Source of the DNA: Prevotella sp.
GTDB lineage: Bacteria; Bacteroidota; Bacteroidia; Bacteroidales; Bacteroidaceae
Assembly (NCBI GenBank): GCA_017475005.1
Contig: JAFVGI010000007.1
Span: 1-64,000 of the forward strand
Direction: 5' to 3'
Length of the DNA: 64,000 nt
Part shown: positions 18,677 through 27,155 of the stretch, piece by piece
Layout of the letters: each line of letters begins with the position of its first letter
Numbering within the stretch: position 1 is the stretch's first letter
Translations under genes and position numbers: made by a program
The notes under the pieces: generated by a model
What the model was told of the DNA's origin: nothing
Database searches by the model: none
The model's input: the letters and a program-made list of their open reading frames with translations, nothing else

Positions 18677-19840
18677 ATGAACGTAACAAACGATATAATA
18701 TACATTGGTCAGGATGACAAAGACATCCAACTCTTTGAATCACAGTATGAAACCCCTGATGGCATGTGCTATAACTCATATGTCATCATGGACGACGACA
18801 TAGCTATCATGGATACTTCCGACTCTCGCACTCTTGCTGCATGGATGGAAGACCTGAAGAAGGCTCTCAATGGTAAGCAACCAAAATATCTTGTTGTTCA
18901 CCACATGGAGCCAGATCATGCCTCAGGCATCAGCGATGTTGTTGAGAAGTTCCCTGATATCACTGTAGTATGTTCAGCAAAAGCTCAGGCTATGATGCCT
19001 CTCTATTTCCCTAACACAAATGTTGCTGACAAGACTATGGTTGTAAAGGAGGGGGATACAATCTCTCTTGGAAAGCATCAGCTGCAGTTCTATATGGCAC
19101 CAATGGTACACTGGCCAGAGGTAATGGTTACATATGATGCAACAGACAAGGTATTGTTCTCTGCTGATGGCTTTGGAAAGTTTGGCACTATTGATGCAGA
19201 CCTTGACGACTGGGCTTGTGAGGCTCGCCGCTATTACTTCAATATCTGTGGAAAATATGGTGCACCAGTATCTACATTGTTGAAAAAGGCTTCTGCATTG
19301 GAGATAGAACAGATTCTTCCACTTCACGGTCCTATCTTGAAGGGGGATATGCTGGCAGAAGCATTAAGGCTTTACTCTATATGGTCAAAGTATGACGTTG
19401 AGGCAGAGGGAGTCTTCATTGCCTATGCTTCAATACATGGTTGTACCAAAGAGGCTGCAGAGAAGCTTGCTGAGATTCTCAAGGCAAAGGGATGCAAAAA
19501 AGTTGCTATCTCAGACATTACCCGTGAAGACCTTCATGAAGGTGTTGAGGATGCCTTTAAGTATGGCAAGATGGTTGTAGCCGCTTCGTCATATGATGCA
19601 GGACTCTTCCCTCCAATGTATGATTTCATTCATCATCTCGAGATAAAGGCTTGGCAGAAACGTGAGGTAGCCATCATAGAAAATGGTTCATGGGCACCTT
19701 CTGCTGGTCGTGTTATGACAGAGATGTTCTCAAAGATGAAGGATGTCACCATTAAGGGTGACCTCGTAACCCTTCGTGGTCGTATGAAGGATTCTGACAT
19801 TCCAGCATTGGAGGCTTTAGCAGATGCAATCTTGGGTTGA
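18677..19840 (+). CDS. Flavodiiron protein (FprA family, A type)
   Basis: The 387-residue protein has an N-terminal beta-lactamase-like domain with all di-iron ligands: His76, Glu78, Asp80 and His81 (HHMEPDHA), His145 (MVHWPEV), Asp164 (SADGFGKFG) and His217 (LPLHGP). The flavodoxin domain follows, with the FMN phosphate loop around 249-260 (AYASIHGCTKEA). There is no rubredoxin extension, so this is the simple class. These proteins reduce O2 to water (some reduce NO) in anaerobes, using electrons from rubredoxin or a similar donor. It overlaps the HD-domain gene by 17 bp. Confidence 0.95.
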   Translation: MNVTNDIIYIGQDDKDIQLFESQYETPDGMCYNSYVIMDDDIAIMDTSDSRTLAAWMEDLKKALNGKQPKYLVVHHMEPDHASGISDVVEKFPDITVVCSAKAQAMMPLYFPNTNVADKTMVVKEGDTISLGKHQLQFYMAPMVHWPEVMVTYDATDKVLFSADGFGKFGTIDADLDDWACEARRYYFNICGKYGAPVSTLLKKASALEIEQILPLHGPILKGDMLAEALRLYSIWSKYDVEAEGVFIAYASIHGCTKEAAEKLAEILKAKGCKKVAISDITREDLHEGVEDAFKYGKMVVAASSYDAGLFPPMYDFIHHLEIKAWQKREVAIIENGSWAPSAGRVMTEMFSKMKDVTIKGDLVTLRGRMKDSDIPALEALADAILG

Positions 19841-20360
19841 TAATATCATAGATTATTTCTTTCCTGAGGCAGAAGTACCTGAACTGAGAAATATTCTCCT
19901 GGTTCATAGTAAGGCTGTAGCGGACAAGGCTCGCAACATCTGCAAGAAGCATCCAGAGCTAAAAGCTGATGAGCAGTTTGTGTATGATGCTGCCATGCTT
20001 CATGACATCGGAATAATAAGATGCAATGCTCCTTCAATACATTGCTTTGGTACAGAAGACTATCTGAAGCATGGACAAATGGGAGCAGAGATGCTGACAG
20101 AAGCATCACAAGTGTTTGGTGACAAGATTCCTGATATGGAGAAATATAAGAGAGTCTGTGCACGCCATACAGGAACTGGTCTTCCAGGATTCGAACCTTC
20201 ATCAACAGAAGAGAAAATTATATGCTATGCTGATAAGTTCTTCTCCAAAACACGTCTCACCCATGAGAAGACTGTAGAAGAAGCTATCCACTCCCTTGAG
20301 AAATTCGGTCAAAAAGGGGTGGAGATATTTAAGGCCTGGCATGAAAAGTTTGGGGAATAG
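19824..20360 (+). CDS. HD-domain phosphohydrolase
   Basis: The 178-residue protein has an HD metal site: His28 (LLVHSKAV), His60-Asp61 (MLHDIGI), and His115 (RHTGTGLPG). HD proteins of this size (TIGR00295-like) hydrolyse phosphate esters, often of nucleotides; the substrate here is unknown. The gene overlaps the end of the flavodiiron gene, which suggests translational coupling. A 9-bp tandem repeat begins at its stop codon. Confidence 0.8.
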   Translation: MQSWVDNIIDYFFPEAEVPELRNILLVHSKAVADKARNICKKHPELKADEQFVYDAAMLHDIGIIRCNAPSIHCFGTEDYLKHGQMGAEMLTEASQVFGDKIPDMEKYKRVCARHTGTGLPGFEPSSTEEKIICYADKFFSKTRLTHEKTVEEAIHSLEKFGQKGVEIFKAWHEKFGE

Positions 20361-20391
20361 GACCAATAGGACTAATTGGACTAATAAGGCT
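20361..20391. repeat. Short 9-bp repeat GGACTAATT after the HD gene
   Basis: Three degenerate units (GGACCAATA, GGACTAATT, GGACTAATA) follow directly on the TAG stop codon of the HD gene and fill most of the gap before ispE. Confidence 0.7.
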
Positions 20392-20395
20392 TAAT

Positions 20396-21208
20396 ATGAA
20401 GTTATTTCCTTGTGCAAAAATAAATCTTGGTCTTAACGTTACAGAGAAACGTCCAGACAACTATCACAATCTCGAAACGGTATTCCTACCCATCGCAGTT
20501 TGTGATGAATTGGTTGTGGAACCAAGTGATGCAGAAGACGTGCCTTCAGAAGATAATCTCGTGACGAAGGCATACAGATTATTGTCACAATACTATCCCC
20601 TTCCCCCACTCCACATTTCTCTGACAAAGAATATCCCTATGCAGGCAGGCCTGGGAGGAGGCTCCAGTGACTGCGCATACACCATACGGGCTATCAATGA
20701 GATATGCCACCTTGGACTTTCCATAGCACATATGAGACAGTATGCTGCAAAGCTTGGAGCTGACTGTGCCTTCTTTATTGACGCAGACCCAGAAAACCCA
20801 ATTCCTGCTTTTGCTACAGGAATCGGTGACATCATTACTCCGATGGAACCCCTCAGTTGCCTCAAAGGAAAATACCTCTTACTTATAAAGCCCGATGTGG
20901 CAGTATCTACCAAGGAAGCTTATATGGGTATCAAGCCACAAAAGCCACAAGAGAGTCCGGCTGTCTCTGTGCAGCGACCAATAAATGAATGGAAGGAATA
21001 TCTCACCAACGATTTTGAGAAAAGTATTTTTCCAAAGCTTCAGGTACTGGCAGAGACAAAAGAGAGAATGTATGAGAATGGTGCCATCTATGCAGCAATG
21101 TCTGGTTCTGGTTCTACAGTATTCGGCATCTTTGATGCACAACCTGACACCACAAAATTATTAAACACTACAACATCACAATATTATGCCAAGACAATCA
21201 GGCTCTAA
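20396..21208 (+). CDS. ispE: 4-diphosphocytidyl-2-C-methyl-D-erythritol kinase
   Basis: The 270-residue GHMP kinase phosphorylates CDP-methylerythritol at the 2-hydroxyl in the non-mevalonate isoprenoid pathway (EC 2.7.1.148). The substrate-binding start CAKINLGLNVTEKRPDNYH and the ATP loop AGLGGGSSDCA at 84-94 are clear, as is the C-terminal MSGSGSTVFG motif. The gene overlaps dnaB by 23 bp. It lies in the flavodiiron-HD-ispE-dnaB-pheS series. Confidence 0.95.
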   Translation: MKLFPCAKINLGLNVTEKRPDNYHNLETVFLPIAVCDELVVEPSDAEDVPSEDNLVTKAYRLLSQYYPLPPLHISLTKNIPMQAGLGGGSSDCAYTIRAINEICHLGLSIAHMRQYAAKLGADCAFFIDADPENPIPAFATGIGDIITPMEPLSCLKGKYLLLIKPDVAVSTKEAYMGIKPQKPQESPAVSVQRPINEWKEYLTNDFEKSIFPKLQVLAETKERMYENGAIYAAMSGSGSTVFGIFDAQPDTTKLLNTTTSQYYAKTIRL

Positions 21209-22709
21209 GAAGACGCCAGTCATAGATACCTCTATAGGACATGTGCCCCCACAGGATGTGGAGATTGAGAAAGCGCTGCTTGGTGCTTTGCTCATTGACC
21301 GAGATGCCTTTACGGTTGTCTCAGAACTCATCTCTCCTGAAACATTCTGGGACCCACGTCATCAGAAGATATACAATGCTATCCAGACGTTGAATGTCAA
21401 GGAGTTACCTGTTGACTACCTCACTGTCATGGAAGAGCTGAAGCGTGAGGGCACCTATGAAGAAGTTGGTGCTCCAGCCTATATCATTGGTCTTACAGAG
21501 AATGTGATGTCATCAGCACATATAGAGCACCATGCTTCTATCTTGCGTGACAAATACATTGCTCGACAACTGATTTCCTATTCTTCACGTGTGGCAACAA
21601 ATGCCTTTGATGAAGGACAGGATATCAAAGATGTGATGCAAGGGGCTGAGGCAGATCTTTTTGTCATATCCCAGAACAACCTCAAGCAAGATTACACCCA
21701 GATAGACCCTGTACTGAAGCAGGCTCGTGATGCCATACAGAAGGCTGCTGCCAATACTGGTGGTATAACAGGTGTACCAACAGGATATAGGGACCTTGAC
21801 CATGTCACTGCTGGATGGCAAAAGTCCGACCTTATTATTATTGCTGGACGTCCTGCCATGGGTAAGACTTCTTTCGCCCTCTCTCTGGCAAAGAATATTG
21901 CAATCGACGAGAAGATTCCTGTAGCATTCTTCTCTTTGGAAATGAACAACCTCCAACTCGTCAACCGACTGATATCAAACGTCTGCTCCATTCCTGGTGG
22001 AAAGATTCTTAACGGACAGCTGACAGATGATGAATGGAAGCGTTTTGACAACAATATAGGAAAGATGCAGGGAGCACCATTATATGTTGATGATACAGCA
22101 GGATTGAGTATCTTCGAACTTCGAACCAAGGCACGTCGTCTTGTAAAGGAGAAGAAAGTTGAGCTCATCATGATTGACTATCTACAGCTGATGAATGCCA
22201 GCGGTGCGAAGTTCAACAGTCGTCAGGAGGAGGTTTCTACAATTTCCCGTTCTTTGAAAGGTCTTGCAAAAGAATTGGATATTCCTATCATTGCTCTCTC
22301 ACAGCTTTCACGTGCTGTTGAGCAACGCCCAGGTGAGCAAGGTAAGGTGCCACAACTCTCCGACCTGCGTGAATCAGGTGCCATAGAGCAGGATGCCGAT
22401 ATGGTTATTTTTGTGCATCGTCCTGAGTATTATCACATCATGGAGGATTCACAGGGCAACAGCCTCAAGGGTATGGCACAGATATGCATAGCAAAACACC
22501 GTAAAGGTGCTACGAAGGATGTCACACTATCCTTCAGGGGTGAGTTTACACGTTTTGCTAATCCTGATGAATATGACCCGTATGCTACCAGTAGTCCAAC
22601 AGAAGGGTCATTCCGTTCCAGCCGCATGAATGATGGAGCTTTGAATGATGACCCACTAGAGGGAGATGATCCTTTCAATGGAAATATCTCCAATGATGTA
22701 CCTTATTGA
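21186..22709 (+). CDS. dnaB: Replicative DNA helicase
   Basis: The 507-residue protein is DnaB, the hexameric 5'-3' helicase of the replication fork. The N-terminal DnaG-interacting domain (DVEIEKALLGALL) is followed by the RecA-like motor with Walker A GRPAMGKTS near 221-229, Walker B IMIDYLQLM near 328, and the DLRESGAIEQDADMV segment. No intein is present. The C-terminal 45 or so residues are a low-complexity Asp/Ser/Pro tail. The start chosen overlaps ispE by 23 bp; the next candidate Met is well inside the conserved N-terminal domain. Confidence 0.96.
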   Translation: MPRQSGSKKTPVIDTSIGHVPPQDVEIEKALLGALLIDRDAFTVVSELISPETFWDPRHQKIYNAIQTLNVKELPVDYLTVMEELKREGTYEEVGAPAYIIGLTENVMSSAHIEHHASILRDKYIARQLISYSSRVATNAFDEGQDIKDVMQGAEADLFVISQNNLKQDYTQIDPVLKQARDAIQKAAANTGGITGVPTGYRDLDHVTAGWQKSDLIIIAGRPAMGKTSFALSLAKNIAIDEKIPVAFFSLEMNNLQLVNRLISNVCSIPGGKILNGQLTDDEWKRFDNNIGKMQGAPLYVDDTAGLSIFELRTKARRLVKEKKVELIMIDYLQLMNASGAKFNSRQEEVSTISRSLKGLAKELDIPIIALSQLSRAVEQRPGEQGKVPQLSDLRESGAIEQDADMVIFVHRPEYYHIMEDSQGNSLKGMAQICIAKHRKGATKDVTLSFRGEFTRFANPDEYDPYATSSPTEGSFRSSRMNDGALNDDPLEGDDPFNGNISNDVPY

Positions 22710-22744
22710 TTAGAAGAATATAAACATTAAACACTATATAAAAT

Positions 22745-23806
22745 ATGATGTTAGAAAAGATTGAAAAACTGACACAAGAAATCAAATCCCTGCATGCTAA
22801 GAATGCAGAGGAGCTGGAGGCCTTGCGTATTAAGTACCTCTCACGTAAGGGAGAGTTGCAGGCTCTGATGGCTGACTTCAAGAATGTTGCAGCAGAAGAC
22901 AAGAAGACTGTAGGTATGAGAGTCAATGAACTCAAGCAACTTGCCTTTGATACTATCAATGGTCTTCGCAGTCAGCTTGCCAATGGTGAAGAAGGTGATG
23001 CCTGCGAATTCGACCTCACACGTACTGCTTATCCTATAGAACTGGGTACTCGCCATCCTCTCTCTATTGTCAAGAATGAGATAGTAGAGATATTCCAGCG
23101 CATGGGATTCACCCTTGCTGATGGTCCTGAGGTAGAGGATGATTTGCACATCTTCACAAAGATGAACTTTGCTGCCGATCATCCTGCTCGTGATATGCAA
23201 GATACCTTCTTTGTAGAAGAGAGTAAGACAGGTGATGTCACAAAGAATATACTCCTTCGTTCTCACACCTCTTCAGTACAGGCTCGAGTAATGGATATCG
23301 CATCAAAGATGGGAGAAGAAGGTCTTCCTATTCGTGTTATCTGTCCAGGAAGAGTATATCGTAATGAGGCTATCACAGCACGTGCTCATTGCTTCTTCCA
23401 TCAGATTGAGGGACTCTATATCGATGAGAATGTATCCTTCACAGACTTGAAGCAGGTGATGCTTACCTTTGCTCGTGAGTTGTTTGGTCCTGATACCAAG
23501 ATACGTCTTCGTCCTTCATACTTCCCATTCACAGAGCCATCAGCTGAGATGGATATCTCATGCCACATCTGTGGTGGTGTAGGATGTGGATTCTGTAAGC
23601 ATACCGGCTGGGTAGAGATTCTTGGTTGTGGTATGGTAGATCCTAATGTTCTGGAGCTCTGTGGCATCGATTCAAAGAAATACAGCGGTTATGCCTTCGG
23701 ACTTGGTGTGGAACGTATTACCAACCTGAAGTATCAGGTTAGCGACCTGCGTATGTTCTCTGAAAATGACAAGCGATTCCTTGAAGAATTTGTTTCAGCA
23801 AACTAA
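22745..23806 (+). CDS. pheS: Phenylalanine--tRNA ligase alpha subunit
   Basis: The 353-residue protein is the catalytic subunit of the alpha2-beta2 PheRS. An N-terminal coiled coil (LTQEIKSLHAKNAEELEALR) is followed by class II motifs 1-3: HPLSIVKNEIVEIFQRMGF, PGRVYRNEAITARAHCFFHQ and GLGVERIT. A CHICGG...CGFC cluster of cysteines near residues 273-285 lies in the catalytic domain. The second Met (22748) is an equally possible start. pheT is not nearby, as is usual in Bacteroidetes. A strong hairpin terminator follows. Confidence 0.96.
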   Translation: MMLEKIEKLTQEIKSLHAKNAEELEALRIKYLSRKGELQALMADFKNVAAEDKKTVGMRVNELKQLAFDTINGLRSQLANGEEGDACEFDLTRTAYPIELGTRHPLSIVKNEIVEIFQRMGFTLADGPEVEDDLHIFTKMNFAADHPARDMQDTFFVEESKTGDVTKNILLRSHTSSVQARVMDIASKMGEEGLPIRVICPGRVYRNEAITARAHCFFHQIEGLYIDENVSFTDLKQVMLTFARELFGPDTKIRLRPSYFPFTEPSAEMDISCHICGGVGCGFCKHTGWVEILGCGMVDPNVLELCGIDSKKYSGYAFGLGVERITNLKYQVSDLRMFSENDKRFLEEFVSAN

Positions 23807-23835
23807 GCTTTTAAATACAATATATTTAAAGAAGA

Positions 23836-23872
23836 AAGGCTCTCGGATTAAATTCTGAGAGCCTTCTTTTGT
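23836..23872. terminator. Bidirectional terminator between pheS and pnuT
   Basis: AAGGCTCTC (23836-23844) pairs with GAGAGCCTT (23857-23865), followed by CTTTTG on the plus strand and TCTTCTTT on the minus strand. It separates convergent genes and can serve both. Confidence 0.8.
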
Positions 23873-23886
23873 AAAATTCATTTTAT

Positions 23887-24480
23887 CTATTTATCATCAG
23901 CCATCATTCTCTTCCACTCTATATAGCCGTAAATAGCAAGTATGGTATATAGAGCATACAAACATGCTGTAAAGTATATACCTTTATATATATATAGCCC
24001 TGCACAGACAGAATCGACAAAAATCCAAGCTATCCATTGCTCTATGTATTTTCGGGCAAGCAGCAGGAGGCCTACAATGCTAAGGGCTGTGGTAAAGGTA
24101 TCAAGATAAGGAACATCGCTATTGGTATATGTCAGCAAGATATATACTATGATGGCATACGAAACAACAAATGTTGTTATAAAGAAAGGATATTTCTTCA
24201 GGGGCAAATGCTTTATTTGGAGAGTGTTTCCAGATTTGCTCCTGAAGAATTTCCAAAATATCAAACCATAAATGGCAGCAATGATATAATATATCTGAAT
24301 GCCAAAGTCAGCATACAATCCAGCCTGCCAATACACCACAGTATATATGGCAGGCATTATGATGCCAGTAATCCATAGGTATATTGAGGCCTTTATCTCC
24401 TGGTAGAGGTATATGAGTCCCAAGATGGTTCCCAATACCTCCAACCAGTTTTCTTTCAGATAATCAATAAATGCTGTCAT
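23887..24480 (-). CDS. pnuT: PnuC-family thiamine transporter (PnuT)
   Basis: The 197-residue membrane protein matches the PnuC family: hydrophobic segments throughout, ENWLEVLGTILGLIYLYQEI at the start, WQAGLYADFGIQIYY, and the WIFVDSVCAGLYIYKG segment near 150-165. PnuC members move nicotinamide riboside; the PnuT branch moves thiamine. Thiamine is preferred here because the gene lies 27 bp downstream of a TonB receptor controlled by a TPP riboswitch, the known Bacteroidetes arrangement. Uptake is by facilitated diffusion with trapping by thiamine pyrophosphokinase (7887-8522). Confidence 0.85.
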   Translation of the reverse strand: MTAFIDYLKENWLEVLGTILGLIYLYQEIKASIYLWITGIIMPAIYTVVYWQAGLYADFGIQIYYIIAAIYGLIFWKFFRSKSGNTLQIKHLPLKKYPFFITTFVVSYAIIVYILLTYTNSDVPYLDTFTTALSIVGLLLLARKYIEQWIAWIFVDSVCAGLYIYKGIYFTACLYALYTILAIYGYIEWKRMMADDK

Positions 24481-24502
24481 AATTATGAATTATGAATTAT
24501 GC
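24481..24502. repeat. Heptad array AATTATG between the TonB receptor gene and pnuT
   Basis: Three AATTATG units (plus strand) occupy the 27-bp gap between the receptor stop codon and the pnuT ATG, inside what should be a single mRNA. Confidence 0.75.
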
Positions 24503-24507
24503 ATTGC

Positions 24508-26835
24508 CTAAAAGTTTGCAGACAGGTTTACCATTACATTGAATGGTGCTGATGGTGCAAAGCCTGCAGTTCCATAATCTCTTATGCCATAATCGTTTAC
24601 GGCAATCACGCTGCCATTGCTGTTTTGTGTAAACTGTGGTGCTGCCCAACCATTATTGTCAAACTTAGCACTGAACAGGTTATACATTGTTATACCAACC
24701 ATTGCATCCTTCATGCCAAACTTCTGCATCTTGAAGGTATAGCTGAGGTCGAGGTTTGTAGTGAAGTGCTTCTTCAGCAGCAATGTTTCGTATGTAGTAT
24801 TTCCATTCTCATCCACACACTGCATCTCCTTGAAGCCAGTATTTGTAAGATATTGGTCTCCAACATACTGGCACTGTACAGAAGCCCTGAAGCCCTGATA
24901 CTTGAATGTCAGGATATGGTTCATGATAAAGTCTGGTGAGAAAGCCAATGGCTGTGTTCCGAGATTTACTTCTGTCACATAATCATTCAGTGTCACCTTC
25001 ATATCCTTTACACGATTACGGCTGATGGTAGCATTGGCATTCCACGTAAACCACTCTATCGGATGCCATGCAGCCTCCAATTCTATACCTATTCTATAAC
25101 TCTTGCTGAGGTTCTTTGTCAGAGCCTCGCCAATGGCATTCAGTTCTCCTGTCAGCACCAACTGGTCTTTATAGTGCATCCAATACAGGTTTACGCCTGC
25201 CGAGAATACTTCACTCTGATACTTATAACCAAGTTCCAGGTCACCCAGTCTTTCTGATTTTGCCTTGGTATCTTCTCTGTCAGGATTTGCCACCTGCTGG
25301 ATGAAGTTATTGCGCACAGGCTCTTTGTTACCTATGCCATAAGATACATACACCCTGTGGTTGCGTGTTATGTCATAATTCAGGCCAAACTTTGGATTGA
25401 AGAAGTTATAGTTGTTGTTAATGATATAACTTCCATCGAGATTCACACCATACATCACAGTAGGGTCCTGTAGTTTATAGTGAACATGACGATACTGCAA
25501 ATCCACATAGGCATTCAAATTATTCAGCAAGGCATAGTTCACCTTACCATAGATATTAAAGTCAGTCTTTCTTGAATTGTTGCGATAATATTCAAAGTCT
25601 GGTGTAAAGCTGTCTGGAGACGGAGCGACCGCAACGACACCTGGCTTTGCCCAAACTATGTGTCCGAACTGGCTACCCTTATAATGGTTCCAACCTGTTC
25701 CGAGTATTGTCTGCAGACCCTTTTTATTATCATATGTCAGCGAAGCCACAACACCATAGAAGTCATTATCCATCTTCTGCTGGTCAGCAAGGTCGGCAAT
25801 AACGTCATCAGTAGTGCTGAGGCCGAAGGTTTTCCATGACATTCCATAAAACTTCTGGTTATCCGCACTCTGATACTGCTGATAATAACCCTTTCCCTTT
25901 GTATAATGCAGGGCAATGTGTGAATCCCAGTAAGGACTCCATGACTGGTTCCAATGCAGCTGATAGTTCTGCTGGTGGTAGTTATCTGTCTGGTCATCAT
26001 AATAGCGTCTGTTGCCATTATCATCTTTATATTCTCCACAAGAGTTATAAGTGCGACCATACAGCTGCTGCTCATACTTTGAGGTGTAGTTCCATGCATG
26101 ATAGGTTTCCTCTATACCATTCCATGTTATGAATTTCACTACTGTGTTATCTCCAAAATATCCACCCTGTATGAGGTAAGAATTAAGTTTTGTAGAAGCC
26201 CTGTCCAGATATCCTTTTGAGCCTATGTTCGACAGGCGGCCCTGTACTCCCCAATGTCCTTTCAGCAGTCCTGTACCAAAGCGCAGTGTCTCCTTATGAG
26301 AATAATACGAACCCCCATTGAGGTCTATGCCAATGAAAGGTTTCATACCGACACTCTCTGTCAACATATTCAGTGTAGCGCCAAAGGCACCAGCACCATT
26401 TGTTGAGGTACCCACACCACGCTGTATCTGCATTGACTGCACACTGCTGGCAAAGTCACCCATGTTAACCCAGAACACAGTAGAACTCTCAGGGTCATTC
26501 AGAGGCACACCATTAGCAGTGATGTTGATGCGTGAAGGGTCTGTACCACGCACTCTCAGTGACGTGTAGCCAATACCATTACCAGCATCGCTGGTTGTCG
26601 TGATACTTGGTGTCAGCGACAGTATGTATGGCACATCCTGACCATGATTAACACTTTGCAACTCTACCTTCCCCATATCAGTATATGCTACAGGAGTGTT
26701 TTTTGTTGCACGTAATGATCTCACTTGCAGTTCTTGCAATTCAAACATCTTTAGTGAGTCAACGTCACTCAACTTTTCTGCCATCATCGGCAGACACATT
26801 GTTGCTACCAAAGCAACCATCAAAACTTTTTTCAT
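24508..26835 (-). CDS. TonB-dependent outer-membrane receptor for thiamine (riboswitch-controlled)
   Basis: The 775-residue protein has a signal peptide (MKKVLMVALVATMCLPMMA), a plug domain (LQSVNHGQDVPYILSLTPSI, then RGTDPSRINITANGVPLNDPE and RGVGTSTNGAGAFGATLNM, which follows the usual plug pattern) and a C-terminal beta barrel ending in the aromatic NVMVNLSANF. Ligand assignment rests on the TPP riboswitch in its leader and on pnuT directly downstream: thiamine or a phosphate ester would cross the outer membrane here and the inner membrane through PnuT. The start codon lies in the 3' arm of a small hairpin (26832-26846). Confidence 0.88.
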   Translation of the reverse strand: MKKVLMVALVATMCLPMMAEKLSDVDSLKMFELQELQVRSLRATKNTPVAYTDMGKVELQSVNHGQDVPYILSLTPSITTTSDAGNGIGYTSLRVRGTDPSRINITANGVPLNDPESSTVFWVNMGDFASSVQSMQIQRGVGTSTNGAGAFGATLNMLTESVGMKPFIGIDLNGGSYYSHKETLRFGTGLLKGHWGVQGRLSNIGSKGYLDRASTKLNSYLIQGGYFGDNTVVKFITWNGIEETYHAWNYTSKYEQQLYGRTYNSCGEYKDDNGNRRYYDDQTDNYHQQNYQLHWNQSWSPYWDSHIALHYTKGKGYYQQYQSADNQKFYGMSWKTFGLSTTDDVIADLADQQKMDNDFYGVVASLTYDNKKGLQTILGTGWNHYKGSQFGHIVWAKPGVVAVAPSPDSFTPDFEYYRNNSRKTDFNIYGKVNYALLNNLNAYVDLQYRHVHYKLQDPTVMYGVNLDGSYIINNNYNFFNPKFGLNYDITRNHRVYVSYGIGNKEPVRNNFIQQVANPDREDTKAKSERLGDLELGYKYQSEVFSAGVNLYWMHYKDQLVLTGELNAIGEALTKNLSKSYRIGIELEAAWHPIEWFTWNANATISRNRVKDMKVTLNDYVTEVNLGTQPLAFSPDFIMNHILTFKYQGFRASVQCQYVGDQYLTNTGFKEMQCVDENGNTTYETLLLKKHFTTNLDLSYTFKMQKFGMKDAMVGITMYNLFSAKFDNNGWAAPQFTQNSNGSVIAVNDYGIRDYGTAGFAPSAPFNVMVNLSANF

Positions 26836-26890
26836 TCTTTGAATGATTTTAATTGAACATAAAGAAGGGGCTCCTTTTTAATATGAAGGA

Positions 26891-26990
26891 CAAGTCTTTA
26901 TGCATCCTCGCTACGCTGGCATTATCCAGATCAGCTTAGAGGGTCTGTTCTCAGCTCCGCCAAAAAACGGGGCACCCCTTGAAAATCGGC
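26891..26990 (-). promoter_or_regulatory. TPP riboswitch (THI element)
   Basis: The minus strand carries the conserved TPP aptamer blocks in order: GGGGTGCC, GCTGAGA, ACCC, CTGATCTGGATAATGCCAGC and GTAGCGA. The second half of the pyrophosphate/thiamine pocket (CTGATCTGGATAATGCCAGCG) is intact. P1 boundaries are uncertain; CAAG (26982-26979) and CTTG (26894-26891) could pair. It begins almost at the predicted transcription start and controls the TonB receptor and pnuT. Confidence 0.93.
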
Positions 26991-27024
26991 TGCAAAGGTA
27001 GTAAAAATAAATTAAAAATGCAAG
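26986..27024 (-). promoter_or_regulatory. Promoter of the thiamine receptor operon
   Basis: On the minus strand TACCTTTG (27000-26993) is the -7 box, and CTTG (27024-27021) lies 20 bp upstream in the -33 position. The start point near 26987 places the riboswitch at the very 5' end of the mRNA. Confidence 0.65.
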
Positions 27025-27053
27025 AAAATAATAAAAAATCCTGCATTTTTAAA

Positions 27054-27150
27054 AGTTAGCGGTTAGAGGTTAGCGGTTAGCGAACACGAATTAAACTCTC
27101 AACTTTCAACTTTCCACTTACTTTAAACTCTAAACTATAAACTCTAAACT
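27054..27150. repeat. Heptad array downstream of the rhodanese-MBL gene
   Basis: The 320-bp gene-free stretch 26836-27155 holds the riboswitch, its promoter and this array. Plus-strand units run from GGTTAGC/GGTTAGA through AACTTTC to AAACTCT/AAACTAT. The AGTTTAG-type part begins just after the stop codon of the minus-strand gene at 27156, while the GGTTAGC part at the far end has the opposite orientation. Confidence 0.85.
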
Positions 27151-27155
27151 TAAAA

